From the NCBI GenBank assembly GCA_046153875.1, contig JBJXFE010000046.1, forward strand, positions 1-61,994: a DNA stretch of 61,994 bases, in the 5' to 3' direction. Under the pieces are notes generated by a model. The model saw nothing but the letters and a program-made list of their open reading frames with translations, was not told where the DNA came from and ran no database searches. Position numbers and translations under genes: made by a program. Positions 20,637-31,000 of the stretch are shown here, one piece after another. Source of the stretch: JBJXFE01 sp046153875 (GTDB taxonomy: Bacteria > Planctomycetota > Phycisphaerae > Phycisphaerales > UBA1924). Positions within the stretch are counted from its first letter, which is position 1; each line of letters begins with the position of its first letter.

Positions 20637-23600
20637 ATGAGCCTGGCGCTGAACCTGGGGTTCGATCAACCGGCGTGGTTGTGGCTCGCCGCGGCGGCGC
20701 TGCCGATCGCGTGGCTCGGGGCGCGCTGGTTCGCGTCCATGAGCACGGTACGGCGCGGGTCGGCGGTCGCCTTGCGCGTGCTGCTCGTCGCCCTCATCGC
20801 GGGGATGCTCGCGGGGGCGAGCGCGGTGCGGCGAACGGATCGCATCGCCGTCATCGGCGTCGTGGACGTATCGGGCTCGGTGCGGCGGTTCGCTAGCGCC
20901 CCCGGCGGGGCCGATGCCCGCACGGCCGACCCGATCGAGGCCGCACGCCATTTCTTTGCGGCGAGCATCAAGGCGCGCGGGCCGGACGACCTGCTCGGGC
21001 TCGTGGTCTTCGACGGGCGCTCGGTTGCCGTGGCGACGCCGACGCGCGGCGACCCCACGGACCGTCCGCTGGACGCGGCGATGACCGAGGGCACGGACAT
21101 CGAGGGGGCGCTGCGGTTCGCGGCAGCGCTGATCCCACCGGACGCGGCCGGACGGATCGTGCTCATCAGCGACGGCAACGAGACGAGCGGCGACGCCGAG
21201 GGCGCGGCGAAGGAACTCGCCGGGCGGGCCTCGGGGCGCGCCGCAGCCCCGGTGGACGTCATCCCGCTCGCGTACTCGGTCGAGCGCGAAACGGTGGTTG
21301 AAGCCGTGGACGCCCCGCCCCGCGCGGCCAGCGAGTCCTCTATCACGGTGCGCGTGACGATCTTCTCCACGCAGGGGACGCGCGGAACGCTCTTTCTCTC
21401 GCGCGAGGGCGAGCCGCTCGACATCAACGGTGCCGCCCCGGGCGCGGGCCGACGGCTTGAACTCGGGCCGGGGCGGCACGTCGAGCTCATCACGGTCGAG
21501 CTCGATGCGTCGAAGCGCCACCGCTTCCGGGCCGTCTTCGAACCGGATCGGGAGGAGACCGCGGAATCGGGCGAGGCCGGTCAACCCGGCCCGCGAGAGT
21601 CGGTCGCGGTCGCCGTCGGCGACACCCGCCCCGAGAACAACGCCGGCGAGGCGTTCACGCTGACGCCCGGTCGCGGCTCGGTGCTGATCCTGGACGGCGT
21701 CGGGAACGGCTCGCCGACGGGCGCGGGGGCGACGCTCGCCGCGGTGCTGCGCGAGAGCGGGCTGGACGTGGAGTTGCTGCCGCCCGAGGCCGCGCCGTCC
21801 CACCTGCTGGAACTTCTGCAGCACGACCTGGTGGTGCTCCAGAACGTGCCGGTCGAGAGCGTGCCTCTCGAGTTCCAGGAACTGCTCTCGAAGTACGTGC
21901 GTGAGTTCGGCGGCGGGCTGGTCATGGTCGGCGGACCGGACTCGTTCGGGGCGGGCGGGTGGCACGGGTCGAAGGTCGAGCCGCTGCTGCCGGTCGCGCT
22001 GGACCTGCCCGAACGGCTCGTGCAGCCCGACGCGGCCGTGATCTTCGTGCTGGATGTCTCGGGCTCGATGCGTCGGCCCGTGATGGGAACCACGCTCTCG
22101 CAGCAGGAAGTGGCGAACGAGGCCGCGGCGCTGGCCGTGAAGAGCCTGGACAAGAAGGACCTCGTCGGCGTGATCGTGTTCAGCGACGTCGAGAGCGTCC
22201 TCGTCCCGCTCGGCCCGAACAGCGACCCGGATCGGACGGCCCAGCGGATCCTCTCGCTCTCGCCCGGCGGCGGAACGAACATGGGCCCCGGCCTGCGCGA
22301 GGCGGCCCTGCAACTCCGCGACGCCAAGGCGGCTGTCAAGCACGTGATCCTGGTCTCGGACGGGCGCTCGCTCGGCCATGAGACCCTGCCCGACCTGGCC
22401 GCCGAGGTCCATGAGAGCGACGGCGTCATCATCTCCACGATCTCGATCGGGGACGAATCCGACGAGCAGACGATGGACCAGATGGCATCGCGCGGGGGGG
22501 GAACGTTCTACCCCGTCTACAACCCCACGCTGCTGCCGAAGTTCTTCCTCAAGGCCGTGCGGATCGTGCGGAGCCCGCTGGTGCGCGAGGCCGCGTTCCA
22601 GCCCGTGCTGCTCCCGACGCCCTCGCCGCTGACGGCGGGGCTCGACGGGCCGCCGCCGTTGCTGGGCTTCAACCTGACGCGCCGGCGGCCCGAGTTGACG
22701 ATCACCCACGCGATGGAGGCGCCGACCGGCGAGCCGCTGCTGGCCCACTGGACGGTCGAGCTGGGCCGCGTGGCCGCGTTTACCTCCGACGCGCACCGCT
22801 GGGCCGAGCCGTGGCTGGATTGGCCCGGGTACCGGCGGATGTGGACGCAGATCGCCAGGATCATCGCGCGGCCGCCCGGGACCGGCGGCCTGGAGCTCGG
22901 CACGGAGGTCCGCGGCGACACGATCACGTTGCGGCTCGACGCGGCGGGCGAAAGCGGGCGGCCGCTGGACCTGCTCACGGTGCCCGCGACGGTGTACGCG
23001 CCGTCGGGAGCAGAGACGAACATCACGCTGACGCAGACCGCGCCGGGGCTGTACGTCGGCGAGACCCCGGCGCGCGAGAGCGGCAGCTACATCGTGGCTG
23101 TGAAGCCGCGGCTGGGAGCGCAGCTGCTGCCGCCCGTCGTCGGCGGCGTCTCGGTGTCCTCGGGCGTCGAATACCGGCGGCTTTCGTCGAACGTCGGGCT
23201 GCTGCGGCGTGTCGCGGAAGCAACCGGCGGCCGGGTTCTCGCGCTCGACGACCCGGCGGGAGCGAAGCTCTTCGACCGGTCGGGGCTCGAGCCGAGCGAG
23301 GCGCGGACGCCGCTGTGGCGGACGCTGCTCGTGTGGACACTGCTCGTGCTGATGCTGGACGTGGCGACGCGACGGATCGCGTGGGATCGCCTGGTCAGCC
23401 GCGAGTTCGGCGCGGATGTACGCCGCGCCGTCGCGGATTCCGTGCGGGATCGAGGCGACCAAGCTGCACGAACGGTGTCCCGCCTGCGCGGCGGCACGAA
23501 GACCGGGCGGCCGGCCGTGGCGAGCGTTGTGCTGTCGGACGCCGACGCGCGGCGCGTCGCGGAGGAAGCGACCGAGCGCCGCACCACCGCTCGCCGTGAC

Positions 23601-23792
23601 GCCATGCGGGCGCGACGCGCGCCCGGAGGCGCCGCACTCTCATCAAACGAGCCCCCCGCGGTCGCCGGCGACGCCGGCTCGCCCGGGCCCGCAGCGCCCG
23701 AGTCGGTTGTGCCGGAAGACGGGCTGCTCGCGGCCAAGCGCCGGGCGCGCGAGCGCTTCCGATCCGACGACGATCCACCACCCGGGGCGTGA
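20637..23792 (+). CDS. Large membrane protein with von Willebrand factor A and GATase-like domains
   Basis: A 1051-residue protein. Two N-terminal membrane helices (about 13-30 and 40-60) precede a first VWA-like domain beginning IGVVDVSGSVRR (DxSGS metal site). A middle region with LVMVGGPDSFGAGGWHGS resembles the class I glutamine amidotransferase-like fold that usually accompanies these proteins. A second, canonical VWA domain follows with IFVLDVSGSMRRP and the TNMGPGL and LVSDG elements. A C-terminal membrane helix sits near residues 895-915, followed by a basic cytoplasmic tail. The family is common in planctomycetes and near Bat/aerotolerance-type clusters, with a suspected role in envelope complexes. 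GTGGAG lies before the ATG. The stop overlaps the next start (GTGA). Confidence 0.88.
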   Translation: MSLALNLGFDQPAWLWLAAAALPIAWLGARWFASMSTVRRGSAVALRVLLVALIAGMLAGASAVRRTDRIAVIGVVDVSGSVRRFASAPGGADARTADPIEAARHFFAASIKARGPDDLLGLVVFDGRSVAVATPTRGDPTDRPLDAAMTEGTDIEGALRFAAALIPPDAAGRIVLISDGNETSGDAEGAAKELAGRASGRAAAPVDVIPLAYSVERETVVEAVDAPPRAASESSITVRVTIFSTQGTRGTLFLSREGEPLDINGAAPGAGRRLELGPGRHVELITVELDASKRHRFRAVFEPDREETAESGEAGQPGPRESVAVAVGDTRPENNAGEAFTLTPGRGSVLILDGVGNGSPTGAGATLAAVLRESGLDVELLPPEAAPSHLLELLQHDLVVLQNVPVESVPLEFQELLSKYVREFGGGLVMVGGPDSFGAGGWHGSKVEPLLPVALDLPERLVQPDAAVIFVLDVSGSMRRPVMGTTLSQQEVANEAAALAVKSLDKKDLVGVIVFSDVESVLVPLGPNSDPDRTAQRILSLSPGGGTNMGPGLREAALQLRDAKAAVKHVILVSDGRSLGHETLPDLAAEVHESDGVIISTISIGDESDEQTMDQMASRGGGTFYPVYNPTLLPKFFLKAVRIVRSPLVREAAFQPVLLPTPSPLTAGLDGPPPLLGFNLTRRRPELTITHAMEAPTGEPLLAHWTVELGRVAAFTSDAHRWAEPWLDWPGYRRMWTQIARIIARPPGTGGLELGTEVRGDTITLRLDAAGESGRPLDLLTVPATVYAPSGAETNITLTQTAPGLYVGETPARESGSYIVAVKPRLGAQLLPPVVGGVSVSSGVEYRRLSSNVGLLRRVAEATGGRVLALDDPAGAKLFDRSGLEPSEARTPLWRTLLVWTLLVLMLDVATRRIAWDRLVSREFGADVRRAVADSVRDRGDQAARTVSRLRGGTKTGRPAVASVVLSDADARRVAEEATERRTTARRDAMRARRAPGGAALSSNEPPAVAGDAGSPGPAAPESVVPEDGLLAAKRRARERFRSDDDPPPGA

Positions 23793-24586
23793 CGGCTCTC
23801 ACCCGCACCATGCCGCTCTCCGACCTCAACCCCACGGGCCGCTTCTCCGACCGGGCCGCGGACTATGTGAAGCACCGCCCGAGTTACCCGCGGGAGGCGA
23901 TCGATGCGATCCTCGACGGGCTCGGCGAACCGCCGTGGTTGCTCGCGGTGGACGTCGGCGCGGGAACGGGCATCTCGGCAAGGCTGCTAGCGGAGCGCGG
24001 CGTCCGCGTGATCGCCGTCGAGCCCAACGCGGCGATGCGTGAGGCCGGGCGAGCGGATCGTCGGCTCGGAGAGCCGAAGTACCCCGTCGATTGGCGCGAC
24101 GGAACGGCCGAGGCGACGGGGCTGGCCGCCGGGTCGGTGGATCTGGTGCTGTGCGCGCAGGCGTTCCATTGGTTCCGTCCCGACGAGTCGCTGCGCGAGT
24201 TCCATCGGATTCTTAGGCCCACCGGACGGCTCGCCCTCATGTGGAACCAGCGCAGCCGCACCGACCCGTTCACAGCGGGGTACCGGCAAGCGCTCCTGGA
24301 CGTGGGCGCGGAGCCGACCGCGGAACGCATGGAGTTCGACCCGGCGGTCGTCGCACGGGCGGGGCTCTTCGGGCCACCGAGGCTGGTGGAGCTTCCCACC
24401 AGCCAGCGGCTCGACCTCGACGGGCTGATCGGGCGGGCGATGAGCGCTTCGTACGTCCCGAGAACGGGCCCGCAGGCCGATCGCCTCGTGGCGATGCTGC
24501 GTGAGCTTCACGCCCGGCACGCGGACGCCGACGGGTTCGTCATGCTTGTGATGGCGACACAGATCTACTTGACCGAGTGCGTCTGA
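23789..24586 (+). CDS. Class I SAM-dependent methyltransferase
   Basis: A 265-residue protein with the SAM-binding motif I VDVGAGTGISARLLAERG near residues 50-67. The acidic end of strand 2 is VIAVEPN, and a motif with AQAFHWFRPDESLREFHRIL leads into LRPTGRLALMWN. This is the layout of small-molecule methyltransferases of the UbiE/Methyltransf_11 group. The substrate is not visible. Start GTG 23789 overlaps the VWA stop by four bases; an ATG at 23810 (MPLSDLNPTGRFS) is an alternative and begins at the family's usual first residues. It is the last gene of the rightward set and converges with miaB. Confidence 0.88.
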   Translation: MTALTRTMPLSDLNPTGRFSDRAADYVKHRPSYPREAIDAILDGLGEPPWLLAVDVGAGTGISARLLAERGVRVIAVEPNAAMREAGRADRRLGEPKYPVDWRDGTAEATGLAAGSVDLVLCAQAFHWFRPDESLREFHRILRPTGRLALMWNQRSRTDPFTAGYRQALLDVGAEPTAERMEFDPAVVARAGLFGPPRLVELPTSQRLDLDGLIGRAMSASYVPRTGPQADRLVAMLRELHARHADADGFVMLVMATQIYLTECV

Positions 24587-24637
24587 GACGGGCCGGCGCC
24601 AGGCGCTTCGGGCACGACGCGGGCTCCGGCCGCGTGC

Positions 24638-26341
24638 CTACGCGCGCGGTTCGTCGTGCAGGAGTGCCCCGTGCATGCTCATCCGATCCGCCTCGGTGAT
24701 CCGCACCCGCACAATCCGGCCGATCAGATCGTCCGCCCGCTCACGCGGCGCCTCGAAGAGCACGATCAGGTCCCCGTCCGTGCGGCTCGTGAGCTGCACC
24801 GCATCATCCGCGGCGCCCGACCCCTCGCCGGTCGCGACCGCGACAGCTTCGGGCGGCGACGCATCCCGCCCCCCCACCGTCAGCGTCACGGCGCTCGCCC
24901 GGCGGATCTGGCCCTTGGTCAACCCCGCGCGCTTGAGCGTGCGCCGGCTGAGACCCTCCACCATCGCGTCCGCGGTCAGGCCGACCTGCTCGCCCCCGAT
25001 CTCACCGCTGATCCGCGACTGGATCGCGAGCAGCTCGTTGTTCCGCCGGCGCTTCACGTCCTCGGGCACGTCGTCGGTCAGCCGATCGAACGCGGTGGTG
25101 CCGGGGCGCGGCGAGTATTTGAAAATGAACGCGTTCTTGTACCGCGCCCGCTCGATCATCGAGACGGTGGCCGCGAAGTCCTCGTCCGTTTCCGTCGGGA
25201 AGCCGACGATGAAATCGCCGCTGACCATGAGCGGACGGCCACGCTCGGGCTGGTGCAGGTGGGCGCGGGCGCGATCGAGGAACTCCAGGTACTCCTCCAC
25301 CTCGTACCCGCGGTTCATCAGCTTGAGAATCCGGTTGGATCCGGACTGCGCCGGCACGTGCAGGTAGCGGCAGACCCGCGGATGATCACGGATGACCTCG
25401 AGCACATCGTCACCGAAGTCGCGCGGGTAGCTGGTCACGAAGCGCAGCCGCTGGATCGCGGGCACCTCGTCGTGGATCCGCGCCAGCAGATCAGCGAACG
25501 TCGTCGTCCGGTCGCCCGCGAACGGGTCGCGCCGGTGCCCGCCGCCATAGCTCCGCCCTTTCTGCGGCTGCGTGATGCCGTTGAGCGTCACGGCCGCGCT
25601 GTGCTCGAAGCGGTAGTGGTTGACCGTCTGCCCGAGCAGTGTGACCTCGATCACGCCCGCGTCGGCGAGCTTGCGGCACTCCTCCACGATGTGGCCCGGC
25701 GGGCGGTGGACCTCCGCGCCGCGCGTGAACGGCACCACGCAGTACGTGCAGAACTTGTTGCACCCGCGGGTGATGCGCACGTACGCCGATCGCCGCGCGT
25801 TCCCGTCGATCGGTGAGACGGCGCGGGAGAGGTCGAGCAGCTCCAGCGAGTCCTCGGCCGCGGCCAGCGTGCCGCTGCGGCGCGACGTGTTGCCCTGGAG
25901 CGCGACTTGGTTGGCGGATCGAACCCGGTCAGACCCTCGGTCTCTACGTCTCTCCGTCTCTGCGTCTCTTCCCACCCCGGTCCGCACCGCGTTGTCGATC
26001 AGCGCCGGCACCTTGTCGAGCTCGCCGGGCCCGCACAGGATGTCCACGACCGGCATCCGGCGGATCAGGTCCGTGCCATCGCGCTCGGCCATGCACCCGA
26101 GCACGCCGACGACGAGCCCCGGCTCGCGGCGTTTGCGTTGCTCCAGTTCGCCCAGGCGCGACCACACCTTCTGTTCCGCGTGCTCGCGGACGGAGCAGGT
26201 GTTGAACAGCACCACGTCCGCGGCTTCGGGGTCCGCCGTGAACGAGTACCCCAGCGCGCGGAGCGACCCCGCGACCAGCTCCGAGTCCAGCTCGTTCATC
26301 TGGCAGCCGAACGTCTCGAGGTGGATGGTTCTGCCGCTCAA
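24638..26341 (-). CDS. miaB: tRNA-2-methylthio-N6-dimethylallyladenosine synthase
   Basis: Radical SAM methylthiotransferase that modifies A37 of tRNAs reading codons starting with U. It has 567 residues against about 440-480 for the family. The N-terminal UPF0004 domain carries three cluster cysteines (TFGCQMN, FNTCSVREHA and GVLGCMAE). The radical SAM motif is C194-X3-C198-X2-C201 in RGCNKFCTYC. The TRAM domain lies at the end. The extra length comes from two insertions. One holds an octamer array at about 124-135 before the radical SAM domain. The other is a roughly 35-residue basic loop after LLGQTVNHYRFE. A TTG start at 26341 is chosen because AGGA lies 8 bases upstream and the family begins there; the longer frame to 26413 runs into the divergent kinase gene. 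Confidence 0.93.
   Translation of the reverse strand: MSGRTIHLETFGCQMNELDSELVAGSLRALGYSFTADPEAADVVLFNTCSVREHAEQKVWSRLGELEQRKRREPGLVVGVLGCMAERDGTDLIRRMPVVDILCGPGELDKVPALIDNAVRTGVGRDAETERRRDRGSDRVRSANQVALQGNTSRRSGTLAAAEDSLELLDLSRAVSPIDGNARRSAYVRITRGCNKFCTYCVVPFTRGAEVHRPPGHIVEECRKLADAGVIEVTLLGQTVNHYRFEHSAAVTLNGITQPQKGRSYGGGHRRDPFAGDRTTTFADLLARIHDEVPAIQRLRFVTSYPRDFGDDVLEVIRDHPRVCRYLHVPAQSGSNRILKLMNRGYEVEEYLEFLDRARAHLHQPERGRPLMVSGDFIVGFPTETDEDFAATVSMIERARYKNAFIFKYSPRPGTTAFDRLTDDVPEDVKRRRNNELLAIQSRISGEIGGEQVGLTADAMVEGLSRRTLKRAGLTKGQIRRASAVTLTVGGRDASPPEAVAVATGEGSGAADDAVQLTSRTDGDLIVLFEAPRERADDLIGRIVRVRITEADRMSMHGALLHDEPRA
25940..25971 (-). repeat. In-frame tandem octamer array in miaB
   Basis: Four 8-bp units on the coding (minus) strand, led by GAAGAGAC and including GGAGAGAC. 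They give GRDAETERRRDRG at about residues 124-136 of MiaB. The peptide is nearly the same as in LysA. Confidence 0.85.
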
Positions 26342-26394
26342 GCCGCGAATCCTAGTGCCGCGCCCCCGCCGCCGGGGAACTAGACTCCTCCCGC

Positions 26395-28056
26395 ATGTGG
26401 CGCGGGATTTCACTGGCCAACAAGTGCCTTCTGCTGTTCAGCGGGGCGCTGGTGCTGATCGTGGCCGGCGCGCTCACCGTCGCCTGGTTCCGGATGGACG
26501 GCCTCGTGGATGACGGGCAGCTGCGCGTCTCGCGCCAACAGGTCGAGGTGTGGGAGGGCCTGCACGCCCAGGCCGGGCCGGGCGTCTTTCAGGACCCGGG
26601 CGAAGCGGGGATCGAGCACGCGGGCATCCGGGCCAAGCGGCTGCGCGTCGAAGAGGCGCAGAAGCTCGCCGAGGACGACCGGTTTATCGCCCGCGCCATC
26701 CGGCGCCTGAAAGCCGACCCGACGCTCACCGACGTGCTCTCCGCCGAGGGCGCGGGGGGCGTGCGCGAATACCGGTACGTCAAGGCCATCCGCGATCCCA
26801 CCGACCCGATCGGGCTCAAGGGGATCGTGCTGCTCGAGCGCCGCCCGGTCGAAGCCGTGGACCTGCTCGCGGTGAACGCCGCGTACCTCATCAGCGCCGG
26901 GCTCGTCGTCTCCGGCGTCGCCGTGCTGTTGTTCTACTTCATCCTGCACAAGGTCATCCTGCGCCCGGTGCGGTCGCTGAAGGAGACGGCCGAGCGCGTC
27001 CGGTCGGGCGACCTCTCGACGCGCTCGGCGATCTCGACGGGCGACGAGTTCGAGGAGATGGCCGGGACTTTTAACGCGATGCTCGAAGAGGTCCAGCGGT
27101 CGCACGACCAGATGCGGGCCGTGAACCGTGCGCTGGACGTGAAGCTCAACGAGCTGGCCGAGGCGAACACCGCCCTGTTCGAGTCGGCGAAACTCAAGGG
27201 GGAGTTTCTCGCCAGCGTCAGCCACGAGCTGCGCACGCCGCTGAACTCGGTGATCGGGTTCGCCGAGCTGATGCGCGAGCAGGCCCAGGCGGAGCTGGAC
27301 GCGGGGGACGACTCGACACGCCTCGGCAAGCGGGTGCGGTACCTGGAGAACATCGTCCAGGCGAGCCGGGGCCTGCTGGACCTGATCAACGGCCTGCTGG
27401 AGATGGCCCGGATCGAGGCCGGGCGGGCCGAGGTGAACGTCACGCCGGTGGCGATGAAGGACGCGTGCGAGGGCTTGATCGGGCTGTCGTACCCGCTGGC
27501 CCAGCGCAAGGGTCTGGAGCTGAAGCTCGAGGCGCCCGACGACCTGCCCGTGGTCGAGACGGACCTCAAGAAGTTCCAGCAGATCATCTTCAACTTCCTG
27601 AGCAACGCCGTGAAATTCACGCCGGGCACCGGCACGGACGGAAAGCCCGGGCGGGTCACGCTGCGGGCCGAGACGCTCGCGGCGCGCGGCATCGAGGGGG
27701 CCGCGACCGAGAACCGGGTGCGCGTCAGCGTGATCGACACGGGCCCGGGGATCGCGCCCGAGGACCAGCCGCGGCTCTTCCAGAAGTTCCAGCAGCTCGA
27801 CGCCTCCCACACCCGCGAGCACACGGGGACGGGGCTGGGGCTGGCGATCTCCAAGGAGCTGGCGAACCTCCTGCAGTCCGAGATTCAGCTGGTGAGCGAC
27901 CCCGGCCGAGGATCGATGTTCAGCCTGATCCTGCCGCTGAGGTTCGATCCGTCGCGCGTGCCGGAGCAGGCGATGGAGTCGCGGTTCCGCGCGTCGCTGG
28001 CGAACACGAAGGCGTGGGCGGGCGCGCCGGGTACGGCGGGCTCCGCGCGCGACTAG
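26395..28056 (+). CDS. Sensor histidine kinase (HAMP, HisKA, HATPase)
   Basis: A 553-residue membrane sensor. TM1 lies at about 10-31, a sensor region of about 130 residues lies outside, and TM2 at about 163-185 leads into a HAMP domain (RPVRSLKETAERVRSGDLS). The dimerisation/phosphoacceptor site is H277 in ASVSHELRTPLNSVIGF. The ATP-binding domain has the N box NFLSNAVKFTPG, then DTGPGIAPEDQPRLFQKF and GTGLGLAIS. There is no receiver domain and no response regulator gene next to it, so it is an orphan kinase. The sensor region shows no named domain. The stop shares CTAG with the carB stop on the other strand. Confidence 0.94.
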   Translation: MWRGISLANKCLLLFSGALVLIVAGALTVAWFRMDGLVDDGQLRVSRQQVEVWEGLHAQAGPGVFQDPGEAGIEHAGIRAKRLRVEEAQKLAEDDRFIARAIRRLKADPTLTDVLSAEGAGGVREYRYVKAIRDPTDPIGLKGIVLLERRPVEAVDLLAVNAAYLISAGLVVSGVAVLLFYFILHKVILRPVRSLKETAERVRSGDLSTRSAISTGDEFEEMAGTFNAMLEEVQRSHDQMRAVNRALDVKLNELAEANTALFESAKLKGEFLASVSHELRTPLNSVIGFAELMREQAQAELDAGDDSTRLGKRVRYLENIVQASRGLLDLINGLLEMARIEAGRAEVNVTPVAMKDACEGLIGLSYPLAQRKGLELKLEAPDDLPVVETDLKKFQQIIFNFLSNAVKFTPGTGTDGKPGRVTLRAETLAARGIEGAATENRVRVSVIDTGPGIAPEDQPRLFQKFQQLDASHTREHTGTGLGLAISKELANLLQSEIQLVSDPGRGSMFSLILPLRFDPSRVPEQAMESRFRASLANTKAWAGAPGTAGSARD

Positions 28057-31000
28057 CGCGGAGAGGGCGCGGGCCTGGCCCGCACCGCGATCGGCGCCGC
28101 GTCGGTGCCGCGATCCGGGCCAGCGGCCCGCGCCGCGGCCGCGGGGCCCGCGAAGTCCTGCAGCGCCGCCACGTCCCAATCCCCGGCCCGGAGCGCCTCG
28201 ATCGCCCGGACCGACGCGACCGCGGCGGCCGCGGTCGTGATCATGGGGATGCCCAGCCGCACCGCCGTGGAGCGGATCCGGCCCTCGTCGGTGCGCCAGC
28301 CGGTGCGCGTCGGCGTGTTCACCACGAGCTGGATCTTTCCGTTCGTCATCAGGTCGAGCACGTTGGGGCGGGCGCCCGCGGCGATCTTCTGCAGCACCGT
28401 GGGCTTCATCCCGAAGCCGCGCAGGAACTCGCCGGTACCCTCCGTCGCGTAGACGGTGAATCCCATCGCCAGCAGCGACCGAGCGGGATCGACAATCACC
28501 GGGCGGTCCGCCTCACGCACGGAGAGAAACACACCCCCCTCGCGCGGCAGGGCGCACCCGGCGGCGATCTGGGCCTTCGCGAACGCCACGGGGAAGGACC
28601 GGTCCAGCCCCATGACCTCGCCGGTCGAGCGCATCTCCGGGCCGAGCACCACGTCCACGCCCGGGAACTTGCTGAACGGGAAGACCGATTCCTTGACGGC
28701 GAAGGAGCCGGTCTCGCGCACTTCCGTCACGCCAATCTCGTCGAGCGTTCGCCCCATCATCGCCTGGGCCGCGATCGCCGGCCAGGAGACGTGCGTCGCC
28801 TTCGACACAAACGGGGCGGTACGGCTGGCCCGGGGGTTGACCTCCAGGATGTACACCTCGCCGTCCTTCACGGCCAGCTGCACGTTCATCAGCCCGCAGA
28901 CCCGCAGCTCCTCGGCGAGCGTGCGGCTGATCTCGCGGATGCGCTGCTCCACGCGCTTCGGCAGCGCGTGCGCGGGGATGGTGCACGACGAGTCGCCGCT
29001 GTGCACCCCCGCGTGCTCGATGTGTTCCATGACGCCGCACACAATCGCCCGGCGGCCGGGACCGACGGCTCCTGTCGCGTTGAAGTCGGCGACGACGTCC
29101 ACATCGACTTCGGTTGCGGCGTCGAGGAAGCGATCGACGAGGACCGGTGCGTCGTCGATGCCCGAGAGGTTGAGCGCGTTGGCCACGTAGTGGCGCAACG
29201 CCTTCTCGTCCGGGCAGACCTCCATGCCGCGCCCGCCGAGGACGTAGCTGGGGCGGACGAGCACGGGGTAGCCGATGCGTCCGGCGATCGCGACGGCCTC
29301 ATCCAGCGAGCGGGCGATGCCGCTCTCGGGGCGCTTGATGTCGAGCCGCTCGAGTAGGGCGTCGAACCGTTTGCGGTCCTCGGCCAGATCGATCGAGTCC
29401 ACGCTGGTGCCGATGATCGGCACGCCGGCCTTGACCAGCCCATGCGCGAGGTTGAGCGGCGTCTGGCCCCCGAACTGGACGATGACGCCGCGGACGAGCG
29501 ACCGCCCGGCTGCGCGATCGGACCCGCCCAGCCGCTCGACGATGTTCGTCACATCCTCCAGCGTCAGCGGCTCGAAGAAGAGCAGGTCCGATGTGTCGTA
29601 GTCGGTGCTCACCGTCTCCGGATTCGAGTTGATCATCACGCTCTCGAACCCGAGCTCGCGGGCCGCGAACGCCGCGTGGCAGCAGCAATAGTCGAACTCG
29701 ATCCCCTGCCCGATCCGGTTGGGGCCCCCGCCCAGGATGACCACCTTCGACCTGTCCGTGACGCGGATCTCGTCTTCCGCTCGCGTGCCCGCACCCCCTG
29801 TCTCGCTGTCTCGCTGTTTCGCTGTCTCGCTCCTGGCACCGGTCTCATACGTCGAGTAGTAATACGGCGTCGCCGCCTCGAACTCCGCCGCGCACGTGTC
29901 GACAAGTTTGTAGACCGGCTCGATCCCCAGGGTCTTGCGGTGGTCACGCACCCTCAGGATCGTGTCACTGCTGATCGTGCCCAGGTACAGGTTCGCCAGC
30001 TGCGCGTCCGAGTACCCGAGCTGCTTGGCCTTGAACAGCACCGCCCGCGGCACGGCCTCCAGCGACCGGAACGCGCATAGTTCGTCCTCGAACTCCACGA
30101 GCTGCCTGATCTGGTCGAGGAAGAACCGGTCGATCTTCGAGACCTCGTGGACCTTGTCGATGGACCAGCCCATCTTGAACGCGTAGCGGATGTAGTACGG
30201 CCGCCCCTGGCTGGGCACCGCGATCTTGCGGGTGAGCTTGTCGAGCGCGATCGGCCACTCGATCGGCTGGTTGTCCGCCGTGCGCAGCCCCGTGGGCGAC
30301 GAGCCCGTCCCGGGCTTGGCCCCCGGCGACACATCCAGCACCAGGTCGCCCCGCTCCACCGCCCGCATCGCGGCGAGCCACTTGTCGTTGCGGTCCAGGC
30401 CCAGCCCGAACCGCTTCACGTCCATCGAGCGGATGACCTTCTGGAAACTCTCCTTGAACGTCCGCCCGATCGCCATCGCCTCGCCGACCGATTTCATCTG
30501 GGTTGTCAGCGTCTCGTCGGCTTCGGGGAACTTCTCGAACGTCCATCGCGGCATCTTCGTGACGACGTAGTCGATCGTCGGCTCGAAGCACGCCGACGTG
30601 GTCCCCGTGATGTCGTTGCGCAGCTCGTCCAGTGTGTAGCCAACGGCCAGCTTCGCGGCGATCTTGGCGATCGGGAACCCCGTCGCCTTGCTGGCCAGGG
30701 CCGAGCTGCGCGAGACGCGCGGGTTCATCTCCACCACCACCATCTGGAACTCGGGCCGCCCGTCGGCCCCGCGCGGCGGGTCCGGGTTGATCGCGAACTG
30801 CACGTTGCTCCCGCCGGTCTCCACCCCCACCGCCCGCATGATGGCGATCGCGGCGTCCCGCATCGCCTGGTATTCCTTGTCCGTCAGCGTCAGGATCGGC
30901 GCGACCGTGATGGAGTCGCCGGTGTGCACCCCCATCGGATCGATGTTCTCGATCCCGCAGACGATGATGCAGTTGTCCTTGCGGTCGCGGACGACCTCGA

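Noticed and set aside
20379..23462. A 1027-codon open frame on the minus strand opposite the VWA gene
   Set aside because: It is antisense to a coding region with clear VWA motifs; its translation is dominated by Arg, His, Gln and Asp with no recognisable domain.
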